DNA of 64,000 bases. Origin: an uncultured Chitinophagaceae bacterium (GTDB taxonomy: Bacteria; Bacteroidota; Bacteroidia; Chitinophagales; Chitinophagaceae). Positions 27,065-35,875 of the stretch are shown one piece after another (position 1 is the first letter of the stretch; every line of letters begins with the position of its first letter). Below the pieces are notes generated by a model. That model was given only the letters and a program-made list of their open reading frames with translations. It had not been told where the DNA came from and did not search any database. The stretch covers positions 169,682-233,681 of the forward strand of contig CALMYJ010000013.1 in NCBI GenBank assembly GCA_937873715.1. Direction: 5' to 3'. Position numbers and translations under genes: made by a program.

Positions 27065-27121
27065 GAGTTAAGAGTTAAGAATTGCACATTGCCCATTCAC
27101 TACTCACTATTGCCCATTCAC
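27065..27121. repeat. short intergenic direct repeats
   Basis: GAGTTAAGA occurs twice in overlap near 27065-27080, and the 13-mer ATTGCCCATTCAC occurs at 27088-27100 and again at 27109-27121. The cluster lies between two genes and does not code. Confidence 0.6.
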
Positions 27122-27167
27122 CATTGTAAGTTAGAAGAGAGCGTTATAAACATAAAAAAATTAAATC

Positions 27168-28289
27168 ATGAAACTGATTGTGCAAATAACGAGGGTGCTG
27201 GTAGGTGGATTGTTTATTTTTTCCGGGTTGGTAAAAGCTATTGATCCGCTGGGGCTTACTTATAAAATGGAAGAGTTTTTTGAAGTATGGGCAAGGGAAA
27301 ATTATTTGCCTGCGCTGATGAACTGGCTGAGTGGCCATGCTTTTACTTTTTCCATTATCATGATTACGCTGGAAGTGGCATTGGGTGTGGCTTTGCTGGT
27401 GGGCTGGGCCAGGCGGCTTACGCTTAACCTGCTATTGGTACTGATGCTGTTTTTTACTTTTTTAACCAGCTATGTGTTGTTTAGCGGTAAAATAAGGGCC
27501 TGTGGCTGCTTTGGTGATTGTATCCCCCTTACACCGGTACAAACATTTACCAAAGACATTATTTTATTGCTCTTATTAGGTATACTATTTTGGGGCCGGC
27601 AGTATATTCAGCCGCTCTTTAAACGTAATATGCCGCTTTGGTTTGTAATGATTGCAACGGCACTTACTTTGTACCTGCAGGCGCATGTGATTATACATTT
27701 GCCCCTGGCAGACTGCCTGCCGTATAAGCCCGGCAATAATATTTTGGAACTGCGTAAAATGCCCGCTGATGCGGTACCGGATAAATACGAGTACAGTTTT
27801 ATCTATGAAAAAAATGGTGAACAAAAAGCTTTTACTGCTGCAGCCCTGCCCGATAGTACCTGGAGTTTTGTAGATCGTAAGCAAACATTGGTAGAAAAGG
27901 GCCGTAATAATATTCCTGTGATCAACGATTTTACGCTAAGGGATGCAGATGGAATTGATGTTACCGAAACTGTACTGAATCAGCCGGAGTATTATCTCTT
28001 TTTTATAAAAGCATTTGAAAAAAATGAAATCAAATGGCTGGATGATTTTAAAAAGCTGGCTACTTATGCCAAAAAGCAAAATAAGCCACTGGGCATTGTA
28101 ACTTCCATACCACAGGAAGCCGGCCAGTTTTTCAATAATTTTAACGGTTTGAATCTGCCGGTATATACCTGCGATGTTACTGCTATAAAAACAGCAGCCC
28201 GTGCTAATCCTGCCTTGCTTGTGATGCAGGGGCCTGTAGTGAAAGCTAAGTACAGTTGGGCCGATTTGGATGAAGTATTTGAGCCCTGA
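27168..28289 (+). CDS. DoxX/MauE-type membrane protein fused to a thioredoxin-like domain (BT_3928-like)
   Basis: 373 residues. The N-terminal half has four hydrophobic segments of the DoxX/MauE family, with VGGLFIFSGLVKAIDPLG and the redox motif KIRACGCFGDCIPLTP. A fifth helix follows near residue 155. The C-terminal part (about 230-373) is a periplasmic redoxin-like domain without a CxxC motif, since VFFIKAFEKNEIKWLDDF type strands replace the active site. The arrangement fits a Bacteroidota family called BT_3928. It may carry electrons or support disulfide chemistry; the exact role is unknown. Confidence 0.78.
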   Translation: MKLIVQITRVLVGGLFIFSGLVKAIDPLGLTYKMEEFFEVWARENYLPALMNWLSGHAFTFSIIMITLEVALGVALLVGWARRLTLNLLLVLMLFFTFLTSYVLFSGKIRACGCFGDCIPLTPVQTFTKDIILLLLLGILFWGRQYIQPLFKRNMPLWFVMIATALTLYLQAHVIIHLPLADCLPYKPGNNILELRKMPADAVPDKYEYSFIYEKNGEQKAFTAAALPDSTWSFVDRKQTLVEKGRNNIPVINDFTLRDADGIDVTETVLNQPEYYLFFIKAFEKNEIKWLDDFKKLATYAKKQNKPLGIVTSIPQEAGQFFNNFNGLNLPVYTCDVTAIKTAARANPALLVMQGPVVKAKYSWADLDEVFEP

Positions 28290-28324
28290 TTTTATTGAGA
28301 TGAAGCCATCAATAATTATATGCT

Positions 28325-29374
28325 TTGCATAACCTGCTAAAAAAAATATTATATGCCCTGCTGGTTTTGCCCGGTGTGGCAGTGCTGGTGTTTATCATGT
28401 TCCAGGGTTTTGGCGATCCGGCTAAAATGATGGTGGGCCAAACGGGGGATAAAAAAACTTTAGACAATATCCGCAAAGAACTTTACTTAGATGAGCCCCG
28501 CTGGAAGCAACTGTTATTGTACCTGAACGATATTTCTCCAATAAGTGTGCATCAGCAGGCAGATATTGAAAAAAAAGAATTGAAAGGTTTTTTTTTGGGA
28601 ACACAAACCAAAATTGGGGTTAAGCTGCCCTGCCTGCGCAAGAGTTATCAAACAAAAAAAAATGCCGGTACAGTTTTGATGGAAGCTTTGCCCGGCACTT
28701 TATTACTGGCTTTTACGGCCATGCTTTTTGCCACTGTTACCGGTATATTTTTGGGTGTGTTAGCTGCTGTAAAAAAAGGCACCTGGATGGATAGTGGTGC
28801 TGTATTTGCCAGTATTGCCGGTATTTCGGCGCCTTCTTTTTTTATGGCGGTAATAATTGCTTACCTGTTTGGTGTAGTGCTGCATCCCTATACCGGGCTA
28901 CAGCTTACCGGTAGCTGGTTTGATATTGATGCTGTGACCGGCGAAAAATATTTTACGATAAAAAATTTAATTCTCCCGGCTTTAACCCTGGGGATAAGAC
29001 CGCTGGCAATTATTACCCAGCTTACCCGGAGTGCCATGCTGGATGTGCTGGGGCAGGATTATATCCGTACGGCTTATGCCAAGGGTTTAAGTAAAAGGGC
29101 TGTAGTATTTACCCATGGCCTGCGTAATGCCCTAAATCCTGTAGTAACGGCTATTACCGGGTGGTTTGCCGAGCTGCTGGCCGGTGCTTTTTTTGTTGAA
29201 TACATTTTTGGATGGCATGGTATCGGTAAAGTAACTGTGGATGCACTTGAAAAATTAGACTACCCGGTAGTGATGGCATCGGTATTGCTTAGCGCCACTA
29301 TATTTATTATTATGAATATAGTGGCGGATGTATTGTATGCTGTTATTGACCCGAGGGTAGCTGCCAACCGTTAA
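28325..29374 (+). CDS. DppB-type ABC transporter permease
   Basis: 349 residues with six transmembrane segments. It has the dipeptide/oligopeptide permease pattern: an N-terminal helix, DPAKMMVGQTGDKKTLDNIRKELYLDEP, and the ATPase-coupling loop RSAMLDVLGQDYIRTAYAKGL followed by LRNALNPVVTAITGWFAELLAG. An upstream stop codon leaves TTG at 28325 as the best start. No second permease, substrate-binding protein or ATPase is adjacent, so the rest of the transporter lies elsewhere. Confidence 0.88.
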   Translation: MHNLLKKILYALLVLPGVAVLVFIMFQGFGDPAKMMVGQTGDKKTLDNIRKELYLDEPRWKQLLLYLNDISPISVHQQADIEKKELKGFFLGTQTKIGVKLPCLRKSYQTKKNAGTVLMEALPGTLLLAFTAMLFATVTGIFLGVLAAVKKGTWMDSGAVFASIAGISAPSFFMAVIIAYLFGVVLHPYTGLQLTGSWFDIDAVTGEKYFTIKNLILPALTLGIRPLAIITQLTRSAMLDVLGQDYIRTAYAKGLSKRAVVFTHGLRNALNPVVTAITGWFAELLAGAFFVEYIFGWHGIGKVTVDALEKLDYPVVMASVLLSATIFIIMNIVADVLYAVIDPRVAANR

Positions 29375-29386
29375 CTGCAGTACTGG

Positions 29387-30760
29387 TTATTCTAATATCG
29401 GCTCCAGTAATTTAAAATCGGCATCTTTAATAATGTAGTCGGCAACGGTATCCACAAGACCGTTGGTGGAGCAAAACGAAACGCCGATGCCTGCTTTACG
29501 GATACAGCAAATATCATTTTCGCCATCACCTACTACCAGTGTGTTCTTAAGGTCTACGCCATATTTGATACACACATTTATCAGGGCATTCAGCTTGCAA
29601 TAGTCGTGCTTGCACTGGCTGTGCTCGTCGGCTAAAAATACCGATGGAATTTTTACTTCGCCGGTAGCAATGCTTTTGGAAAATTCCAGTTCGTTGGCAA
29701 TGGTAAAATCAAATCCGTATTTATTTTTCAGGTGATTGGTAATACAATCGTAGCTATCGCTGATGATGCCGGTGATATAACCCTGTTCTTTTAGCGCTGC
29801 TACTATTTCAGTAATGTAAGGTGTAACCGGTACTGAATCGATTACTTCAAGTAATTCGCCAATTGTTTTTCCTTTAAGGAGGCGGGCTATCATTTTGGTA
29901 CGTATAAATGGGTTATTGTTGCCCGTTACGATATTAACCAGTTCGTCGGTAAATCCAAAATGCTTTGCGGCAGTATTGATAAAACTTTGGCGGATGATGG
30001 TATTATCCATATCGAACATGGCAATTTTTTTCAACGACATCAGACTTTCCCTGATGGCAAATTCCATTTGTTCCCGTATTACCTGGATGTTTTCGTAGGT
30101 TTCAAGGTTTTGTGGTGATTTGTCTTTGGCTTTTTTCATAATAGTACGGGCTACTTCACGAGACATTTTGCCCAACTGTTCCAGCGGCTGCATCCGGTTT
30201 TCGATATTGCCGATATTTACCTCCTGTATCCTTGCGCCCATTTTATACATATCTATCAGTATGCCTATATCAACGCCGTAGCCTTCTTCGAACTCACACT
30301 TTGCGAAATAACTTTTTTTGCCGGCAATCATACCGCTGAGTGGTTGCAAAAACTGCGGAAAATCCGGGTACAAAATGGAGAGCAGGGGTTTGGCAACCAG
30401 TTCGGTTACCCGGCCGGCCTGGCGGGTGAAGTACGATTTTACAAAATCTGCTTCATCATTTAGTATTGGGGTACACAGCAGTGTTATTACATCCTGCTGG
30501 TAGGTGGTTATATCTGCATCGAGGAAGGTGATGGTATCATTTTTAGCCACCAGCACACCTTCTTTCATAGAAGTGCCTTTGCCCAGTTTGGTACTGGTAA
30601 TTACGGTTGCCCCGGCCTTTCGGGCTTCATCAACAGTATTGTCCATCGATTTGTCGTCTACAACAATCACTTCGCTTACATTGGGTGTTGCCAGTGCCAG
30701 GGCTACTACTTCACCTACTGTTTTTTCTTCGTTAAGGGCTGGTATTACTACTGTAATCAT
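29387..30760 (-). CDS. fused glycosyltransferase-HAD phosphatase, probable glucosyl-3-phosphoglycerate synthase/phosphatase
   Basis: 457 residues. Residues 1-230 form a GT-A glycosyltransferase: VVIPALNEEKTVGEVV, VDDKSMDNT, the metal-binding FLDADI, then VKSYFTRQAGRVTELVAKPL, LQPLSGM, EEGYGVDIGILIDMY and LEQLGKMSREV. These blocks follow, in order, those I remember from mycobacterial GpgS, which joins glucose to 3-phosphoglycerate. Residues 240-457 form an HAD phosphatase with FDMDNTIIRQSF (nucleophile Asp), ISDSYD and VVGDGENDICCIRKAG, which could remove the phosphate to give glucosylglycerate. The product would be a compatible solute. The stop overlaps the DUF389 start by 4 bp in reading order reversed, i.e. 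the DUF389 gene is upstream and coupled. Confidence 0.75.
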   Translation of the reverse strand: MITVVIPALNEEKTVGEVVALALATPNVSEVIVVDDKSMDNTVDEARKAGATVITSTKLGKGTSMKEGVLVAKNDTITFLDADITTYQQDVITLLCTPILNDEADFVKSYFTRQAGRVTELVAKPLLSILYPDFPQFLQPLSGMIAGKKSYFAKCEFEEGYGVDIGILIDMYKMGARIQEVNIGNIENRMQPLEQLGKMSREVARTIMKKAKDKSPQNLETYENIQVIREQMEFAIRESLMSLKKIAMFDMDNTIIRQSFINTAAKHFGFTDELVNIVTGNNNPFIRTKMIARLLKGKTIGELLEVIDSVPVTPYITEIVAALKEQGYITGIISDSYDCITNHLKNKYGFDFTIANELEFSKSIATGEVKIPSVFLADEHSQCKHDYCKLNALINVCIKYGVDLKNTLVVGDGENDICCIRKAGIGVSFCSTNGLVDTVADYIIKDADFKLLEPILE

Positions 30761-32058
30761 GGTTGAATAATTAGTTGAATATTTTGATATTGAAGCCGCA
30801 CTTTAAGCCATGCGGCAATTTTTTCTGCTGTTGATTCGGGCACAGGATTATTAAATCGAAGCAGGGCCAGCATAGATTTGGCAGCCCTGTTGCTGTCAGA
30901 TACATTGAGTACTTCCTGGATGGTGGCTTGCTGAAGGCCGGGATATTGTACTTTTATTTCTTGAAACAACTGGCGTGCCAGCGTGCCTTGCCCGGTGCTG
31001 TCGGAAGCAATTTTTTCTGCTTCTTTTTTTTCTTTTTGTTCAAATGCCCTCATCAGCATTTTTAGTTTTTCGTCCGATTCATTGAGTTTGCTTTCAGGCA
31101 ATAAAGAAAAACCCTGCCGGATATTCAGCGCTGCACTGTCTATACCATAATAAGCAGTTCTTCTTTTCAGGCGTTGTATATCTTCATCAGCAATTTTTTT
31201 GCCACCATATATGAGTGTAATGGTTTTTACTTTTTTATTAATGTCTTTATTGAGCATATAGTTATCCGGTAGTGCGGCTTCGGTTTGTATAAAGCGGTTA
31301 GCGTTTTTGGAAAATTTTTCCTGCTGTATCATGTCGTAGCCAAAATAAATACTGGGGAGCAAAGTGAGTAAAACCACCGGCCATACAATGTGACGAGCTA
31401 CCCTGTCTTTACCATTGCTGCTGATATTGCCTACCGGAAAGTACAATACTCTTATTAATATAAATGTTGCCAGCGCTATAAAAACGGTATTGATAATATA
31501 AAGATAAAAAGCTCCTAAAAAAAACTTCCACTGTAGTGTGGCAACGCCGTAGCCGGCCGTACAAAGTGGCGGCATCAGTGCTGTAGCAATGGCCACACCG
31601 GGTATGATATTGCCCTTGTTGCTGCTAGTGGTGCCTAATGCACCTGCCAGTCCGCCAGTGAGTGCAATGAGCACATCATAAATATTGGGTGAGGTACGGG
31701 CCAGTATTTCGGAGTGGGCATCATTGAGCGGCGACACCAAAAAAAATAAAGTGGAAGTACCTAAGGCCACAGCGGTGGCAATACTGTAGTTGTAAAAAGA
31801 TTTTTGCAGCAACTCAAAATCGCTGGTGCCCATACTGAGGCCAATACCCATAATGGGGCCCATAAGCGGCGATATGAGCATAGCACCGATAATAACTGCA
31901 GTGGAGTTTACATTTAACCCAAGTGATGCCACCAGTATAGCAAATATGAGCGCCCATAAATTAGCACCACGGAACACCACACCTTTATCTATACCGGCAA
32001 TTACTGCTGGCAGGGGCTCTTTTTCCGGCAGGCGAAATTTATCTAACAATTTATTCAA
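30757..32058 (-). CDS. DUF389 family membrane protein
   Basis: 433 residues with about six hydrophobic segments in the first 240 residues. The family core is evident: GANLWALIFAILVASLGLNVNSTAVIIGAMLISPLMGPIMGIG, then TSSNKGNIIPGVAIATALMPPLCTAGYG. The C-terminal half is a soluble, helix-rich domain facing one side of the membrane. The function is not established. No ATG precedes the core in frame; TTG at 32058 follows a stop and is taken as the start. Four bp overlap with the downstream glycosyltransferase fusion indicates translational coupling. Confidence 0.88.
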   Translation of the reverse strand: MNKLLDKFRLPEKEPLPAVIAGIDKGVVFRGANLWALIFAILVASLGLNVNSTAVIIGAMLISPLMGPIMGIGLSMGTSDFELLQKSFYNYSIATAVALGTSTLFFLVSPLNDAHSEILARTSPNIYDVLIALTGGLAGALGTTSSNKGNIIPGVAIATALMPPLCTAGYGVATLQWKFFLGAFYLYIINTVFIALATFILIRVLYFPVGNISSNGKDRVARHIVWPVVLLTLLPSIYFGYDMIQQEKFSKNANRFIQTEAALPDNYMLNKDINKKVKTITLIYGGKKIADEDIQRLKRRTAYYGIDSAALNIRQGFSLLPESKLNESDEKLKMLMRAFEQKEKKEAEKIASDSTGQGTLARQLFQEIKVQYPGLQQATIQEVLNVSDSNRAAKSMLALLRFNNPVPESTAEKIAAWLKVRLQYQNIQLIIQP

Positions 32059-32290
32059 GCATCAGCTTTTTAAGTGATGAATACAGGGCTGCCAGGCAGC
32101 GTTGCAGGTAAGGGCTTAAAGGTATTGGCCTGTGCTGTAATAGCGCAGCTAACCGTGTTAAAATTTGTTAAAGGCATGCCGGATATATCAATAAGGATTT
32201 ATTATCCGGGGTTGCAAAATACGGTAATATAATTTAATGAACTGTCGTCAATGCAGGTTCACAATACCTGCATTTGATAAGGCCTGATAA

Positions 32291-32332
32291 AAAAAAGTTG
32301 TCCGGCTTCCAGGCAAGCGGACAACTTTTTTT
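32291..32332 (-). terminator. terminator after the DUF4139 gene
   Basis: A perfect 14-bp stem (32291-32304 with 32318-32331) has a 13-nt loop; AAAAAA on the left and TTTTTT on the right give U-tracts in both directions. It lies 15 bp beyond the DUF4139 stop and could also act on plus-strand transcripts. The rest of 32059-32346 holds no gene that I can see. Confidence 0.85.
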
Positions 32333-32346
32333 ATTTACTGCGATGG

Positions 32347-34044
32347 CTATAAATTAGCAATCCTTAACTCTTTTGGATATTTTACCCACCATGTATAGCG
32401 TATCTTTTTACTTTCACCAGGTTTAAGGATCAGCTTCCAGGTAAGTACGGCATTGTCTTCATTAAGCATGGCGCCGCCTGCATCTTCCAGCTTTACTTCT
32501 ACGTCTTTTAGCCTGCTGATGGGGAATTGGTCTTTCAGGAGTAAATCCACATCAGTTACTTTATTATTTTTTACCGTGATTTCGTAGGTAAAATTTTGCC
32601 GGGTGTAGCTGCCATTTGTTTTGGTGCTGGTAAAATCTTTTACCACATTGCGGTTAACCACTACCCGGCGGTCTTTACCCAGCGAAAGGTTTAGCGTATC
32701 TGCTGTACTGTTAGGGTCTATCATGGTTTGGCCGATATAGGTATTGTCCATTATAATATTGGCAATACCTGGCAGCAGGTTAAGCTTTTGCCAGTCGGTT
32801 ATTTCGGCCAGCAGCCAGGTATTTCTATCCAGCTTGGGTACAGCATAATTTTTAAGCAGGGCATTTATTTTTTCCTCTTTGATATTTACACTGTGTACCT
32901 GCCCGTTGCTTTCAATATCATAGGGTAAGTCAATTTCATAATTGGTATTCAACTGGTTTTCGCTCAGGGTGGTAAATTGCTGAAGGGTGGAGGGGTCAAT
33001 TGTTGCATCCAGCATTTTTTTACCTTTTACTGCTGCAGTACCATAACCTACGGTTACTACCTCTTCTTTCAGGTCTTTATCATTAGCCGCCATAGATTGT
33101 ATGGTATTTTGATACATGTAATTTGCTGCTGCAGGTTGTAGCTGTTTGTACAGGGGCTGCACATATTGTTGCAGGTACCAGGGCATAAGCACTGGGGCAT
33201 TTCCGCCCGAGGCAGGGTTGGCCGTACTTAATGTAAGTTTTGTTTTTTTCCAGTTGATGCCTGTTGATTGAGTGAGGGAAGCCTTATACAGCAGCCTGAT
33301 TTCGTTGTTTTTTGAGTTTACCCGTACATCGTACAGGGGGGTAAAGCCGGCATTTTTTGTAAAATAGCTCAGGGTAACCGGCACCTCAGCATTACTGCCA
33401 CAAATTACCTGCAACACCATTTGCCCGTATGGCCTGGGTACATCTGTGGTTTTTTGTTGTGCATTGTTGATTTTTTCCTGCAGGAGGGTAATTTTTTCTT
33501 TTAATACATCCCCGGCTTCATTGAGGGTAAAAATGGCCGACCGGGCTTTTTCGATTATTTCGGTATTGGCGGCCACCAGCTTCAAGGCTTCTGCGCTGGA
33601 TATATTGTTGTTGCTGGCCTTTGTCATAGCCAGTTCAATCAGTTTGTTGGTTTTGTCCAGGGTTTCCTGTTGAATTTGCACCATATTCCTGTTAAGGTTT
33701 TGCTGCCGCAGGTATTGCTTAATGCTGTCCTGCCATTTTTTTATATCCGGGTTTGCAGGGTTGATAGCAACCGGCTGGTAAATGGTAAAATATTGGGAGA
33801 GGAGAGCGGTATGTTCCGGCAGGCTGATTTGTACACTATTGATATCGATGCTGGTGCTTAACTGGCTAATCACAATTTGCCGGGTGGTTTTGGTTGCGGA
33901 CACGGTGGCGTTATGGGTAAGCTCGGCCCCATAGCCAAAATATACGGTGGCATGGGTGAGGGTGGCATCGGCTTTGGCAGTGTCCTGTGCGTTGAGTGAA
34001 TTTGCAGCAAAAGCAGCAAAAAGGAGAATGGTAATTGGTTTCAT
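32347..34044 (-). CDS. secreted DUF4139 (MuiA-like) protein with a SusC-like motif
   Basis: 565 residues with a signal peptide ending near ANSLNAQ. The N-terminal DUF4140-type region (DATLTHATVYFGYGAELTH) is followed by a coiled-coil stretch (about 120-195) and the DUF4139 barrel (VPVTLSYFTKNAGFTPLYDVRVNS onwards), ending with LKPGESKKIRYTWWVKYPKE. This matches the mucoidy-inhibitor MuiA family, of unknown mechanism. Near residues 326-335 the segment EEVVTVGYGTAAVKGKK is typical of the region before the plug domain in SusC/TonB receptors and is unexpected here. Confidence 0.85.
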   Translation of the reverse strand: MKPITILLFAAFAANSLNAQDTAKADATLTHATVYFGYGAELTHNATVSATKTTRQIVISQLSTSIDINSVQISLPEHTALLSQYFTIYQPVAINPANPDIKKWQDSIKQYLRQQNLNRNMVQIQQETLDKTNKLIELAMTKASNNNISSAEALKLVAANTEIIEKARSAIFTLNEAGDVLKEKITLLQEKINNAQQKTTDVPRPYGQMVLQVICGSNAEVPVTLSYFTKNAGFTPLYDVRVNSKNNEIRLLYKASLTQSTGINWKKTKLTLSTANPASGGNAPVLMPWYLQQYVQPLYKQLQPAAANYMYQNTIQSMAANDKDLKEEVVTVGYGTAAVKGKKMLDATIDPSTLQQFTTLSENQLNTNYEIDLPYDIESNGQVHSVNIKEEKINALLKNYAVPKLDRNTWLLAEITDWQKLNLLPGIANIIMDNTYIGQTMIDPNSTADTLNLSLGKDRRVVVNRNVVKDFTSTKTNGSYTRQNFTYEITVKNNKVTDVDLLLKDQFPISRLKDVEVKLEDAGGAMLNEDNAVLTWKLILKPGESKKIRYTWWVKYPKELRIANL

Positions 34045-34280
34045 ATTTTGCTTATTTGAGCAAAATGGATGTTGCGAAACCGGTAATTACATAAGGTGCC
34101 AAGACACAAAGAGCTGAAGGTTTTGTTAAAGGAATAAAAAGGGAGATACCGGTACAGCAAGTTATAAACAGGTAATAATGTCAGTAAATAAAGTTTCAGT
34201 ATTTAATGAACAGGGTAGTAGGTGGGCAGCGATGAGTTGGGGCAAAATTTTTTGCTGTTAAAGTGTGTGGCAATTTTTCT

Positions 34281-34305
34281 GGGCGACTATATACTTATCA
34301 CCACA
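34281..34305 (+). repeat. left terminal inverted repeat of the composite element
   Basis: It matches the reverse complement of 36526-36550 at 22 of 25 positions. It overlaps a separate local hairpin, 34289-34298 with 34313-34322 (ATATACTTAT / ATAAGTATAT). Confidence 0.65.
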
Positions 34306-34345
34306 TTTTGTCATAAGTATATGGTAATATGCTTTTTATGTTTGT

Positions 34346-34548
34346 TTCCCAGCAACGTCTCTTACTCCCTGCCCAGTGCGCTGGCAAGGACGTTGCGCCT
34401 ATAATACATACAGCCGCTATTTTTTTTAAATCAGTTTCTGGCATTTTTATAAAACTTATGCAGGCAATGTGTTAAAGGTAGAGTATTTCCAAAAAGCGCA
34501 ACGTCCTTTGTCCACGCTCATGGCTATGCAAAGAGACGTTGCTGGGAA
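34346..34548 (+). repeat. structured repeat, copy A (203 bp)
   Basis: The ends are a perfect 18-bp inverted repeat (TTCCCAGCAACGTCTCTT and its complement). Octamers GCAACGTC at 34352 and 34498 and GACGTTGC at 34389 and 34535 are each 37 bp apart within an arm. The inner pair also extends to a 13-bp inverted repeat (34386-34398 with 34496-34508). The element can therefore fold as one long cruciform or as two arm hairpins. It has no ORF of its own and lies 45 bp downstream of the gene at 34594-34947. Confidence 0.85.
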
Positions 34549-34593
34549 TTAAAGCACCATAAACCCAACTACTTCCCGTCTTAGTGGCAACTA

Positions 34594-34947
34594 TTACAAT
34601 GCAACCTCTATACTATCTATCACCTCTTTTTTACCATTGACATTTTTTACAAAAACAAAATCCAAGTCATCAAATTTCAAATTAGTATAACAAATAACTT
34701 TATCAGTTTTATCAAGCTCAGCAACTTTAACACTATCCAATGGAGTGGAATTACTTTGAAAAGCTACAAAAGCAAAAATTCTATCAGGCTTATCTTTACT
34801 TATTACCTCAATGTAGTCCATTAAAGAATAATCATCATAGCTGTATAGATATTTAGCTATCGGATAACTATCTGCTACCTCTGAATACAAAGAGGTACAA
34901 ACAATATTTTCATAAATAGAGGATGATAGTTTATTATTTCCCAGCAA
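34594..34947 (-). CDS. orphan ORF, 5' end provided by repeat copy B
   Basis: 117 residues read from a TTG that lies inside the terminal inverted repeat of copy B (MLGNNKLSSS), so the native 5' end is probably missing or replaced. The body (ENIVCTSLYSEVADSYPIAKYLY, DRIFAFVAFQSNSTPLDSVKVAEL, VFVKNVNGKKEVIDSI) has no signal peptide or membrane segment and is acidic. AT content is clearly higher than in the flanking core genes. I recognise no family. It may be a small immunity-like protein or a decaying remnant. Confidence 0.45.
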   Translation of the reverse strand: MLGNNKLSSSIYENIVCTSLYSEVADSYPIAKYLYSYDDYSLMDYIEVISKDKPDRIFAFVAFQSNSTPLDSVKVAELDKTDKVICYTNLKFDDLDFVFVKNVNGKKEVIDSIEVAL

Positions 34948-35141
34948 CGTCTCTTACACCCTGCCCGGTGCGCTGGCAAGGACGTTGCGCCTATAACAAA
35001 TACAGCCGCTTTTTTTTAAAAATCAGTTTTTGGCATTTTCATAAAACTTTTGCAGGCATTGTGTTAAAGCTTAGAGGGTTTCCAAAAAGCGCAACGTCCT
35101 TTGTCCACGCTCACGGCTATGCAAAGAGACGTTGCTGGGAA
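34938..35141 (+). repeat. structured repeat, copy B (204 bp)
   Basis: Same orientation and ends as copy A. Octamers lie at 34944, 34981, 35091 and 35128, again with 37 bp within each arm. In the left-arm inner stem an A-to-G change relative to copy A keeps pairing as G-U. The right end touches non-coding DNA before the gene at 35246; the left end provides the start codon of the gene at 34594-34947. Confidence 0.85.
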
Positions 35142-35245
35142 TTGAATGTCGTTTTCAGCCTTATAAAAAAGAAAAAGAGGCTGAAATCAGCCCCCCGTAC
35201 GCAGTTATTTTACTGTGTTTTATGAAAACCAACTATTTTGATACA

Positions 35246-35863
35246 TTACCCATTACCGCAATAATTATATTTAACAAATTGCACCCCCATATCATCGTAC
35301 GAAACCAAAAAGCTATACTCAAACAAAGACTCTTCCAAGTAAAGCAAGTTATATTCATTTATTCTGTTGAAATTAATCTTACTTGTAAGATTATAATAAG
35401 TATAGTAATCTTTCGAATAAAAATCGTCTCTAAATACTTTGCTTAATAATTTTTTCAACCCGGTATTTCTTATCTCAATTATGTATGGGTTCTTCTTTTC
35501 TAAAATTTGATAAACCCCATTTTTTACAAATGATTGAAAAAAAAGTCTATTAAGCATGAGGTATTTTTTTTTATTAAGATAATCATAAACAAGATTGAAA
35601 TAAGAACTTGTGTCAAGTGGTTCAGTATTAATTTGTTTTAAATAAGAGTATAAATCGACTCCGTTAATTTTCATTCTTAACGTATCTCCTTCGATTATTA
35701 CGGGCAGAAAAATTGTTCTAAAATATTTTACCTGATTTTCAATGAATTTATAATGACAAAGAGTATCAGTTATTGAAACTTTGGTAGTATTGATTTCTTT
35801 TTTCTGTGAATAGCCAATATTTTGGTATACACAAAAAGAAATAACGATAAGGAGAATTCTCAT
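35246..35863 (-). CDS. secreted protein of unknown function, island gene
   Basis: 205 residues with a signal peptide ending near QNIGYSQ. The mature part is rich in Tyr, Asn, Lys and Phe (KFIENQVKYFRTIFLPVIIEGD, DDFYSKDYYTYYNLTSKINFNR, LEESLFEYSFLVSYDDMGVQF), in keeping with its AT-rich DNA. No family is recognised. It starts 12 bp after the stop of the truncated ORF at 35876-36046 and is followed by repeat copy B, so the pair forms a unit bounded by copies B and C. Confidence 0.6.
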   Translation of the reverse strand: MRILLIVISFCVYQNIGYSQKKEINTTKVSITDTLCHYKFIENQVKYFRTIFLPVIIEGDTLRMKINGVDLYSYLKQINTEPLDTSSYFNLVYDYLNKKKYLMLNRLFFQSFVKNGVYQILEKKNPYIIEIRNTGLKKLLSKVFRDDFYSKDYYTYYNLTSKINFNRINEYNLLYLEESLFEYSFLVSYDDMGVQFVKYNYCGNG

Positions 35864-35875
35864 TTTACTTAACTT

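Noticed and set aside
34923..35225. 100-residue plus-strand ORF across repeat copy B
   Set aside because: It reads through the repeat arms and the centre, has no coding character, and a similar frame is not kept in the other copies.
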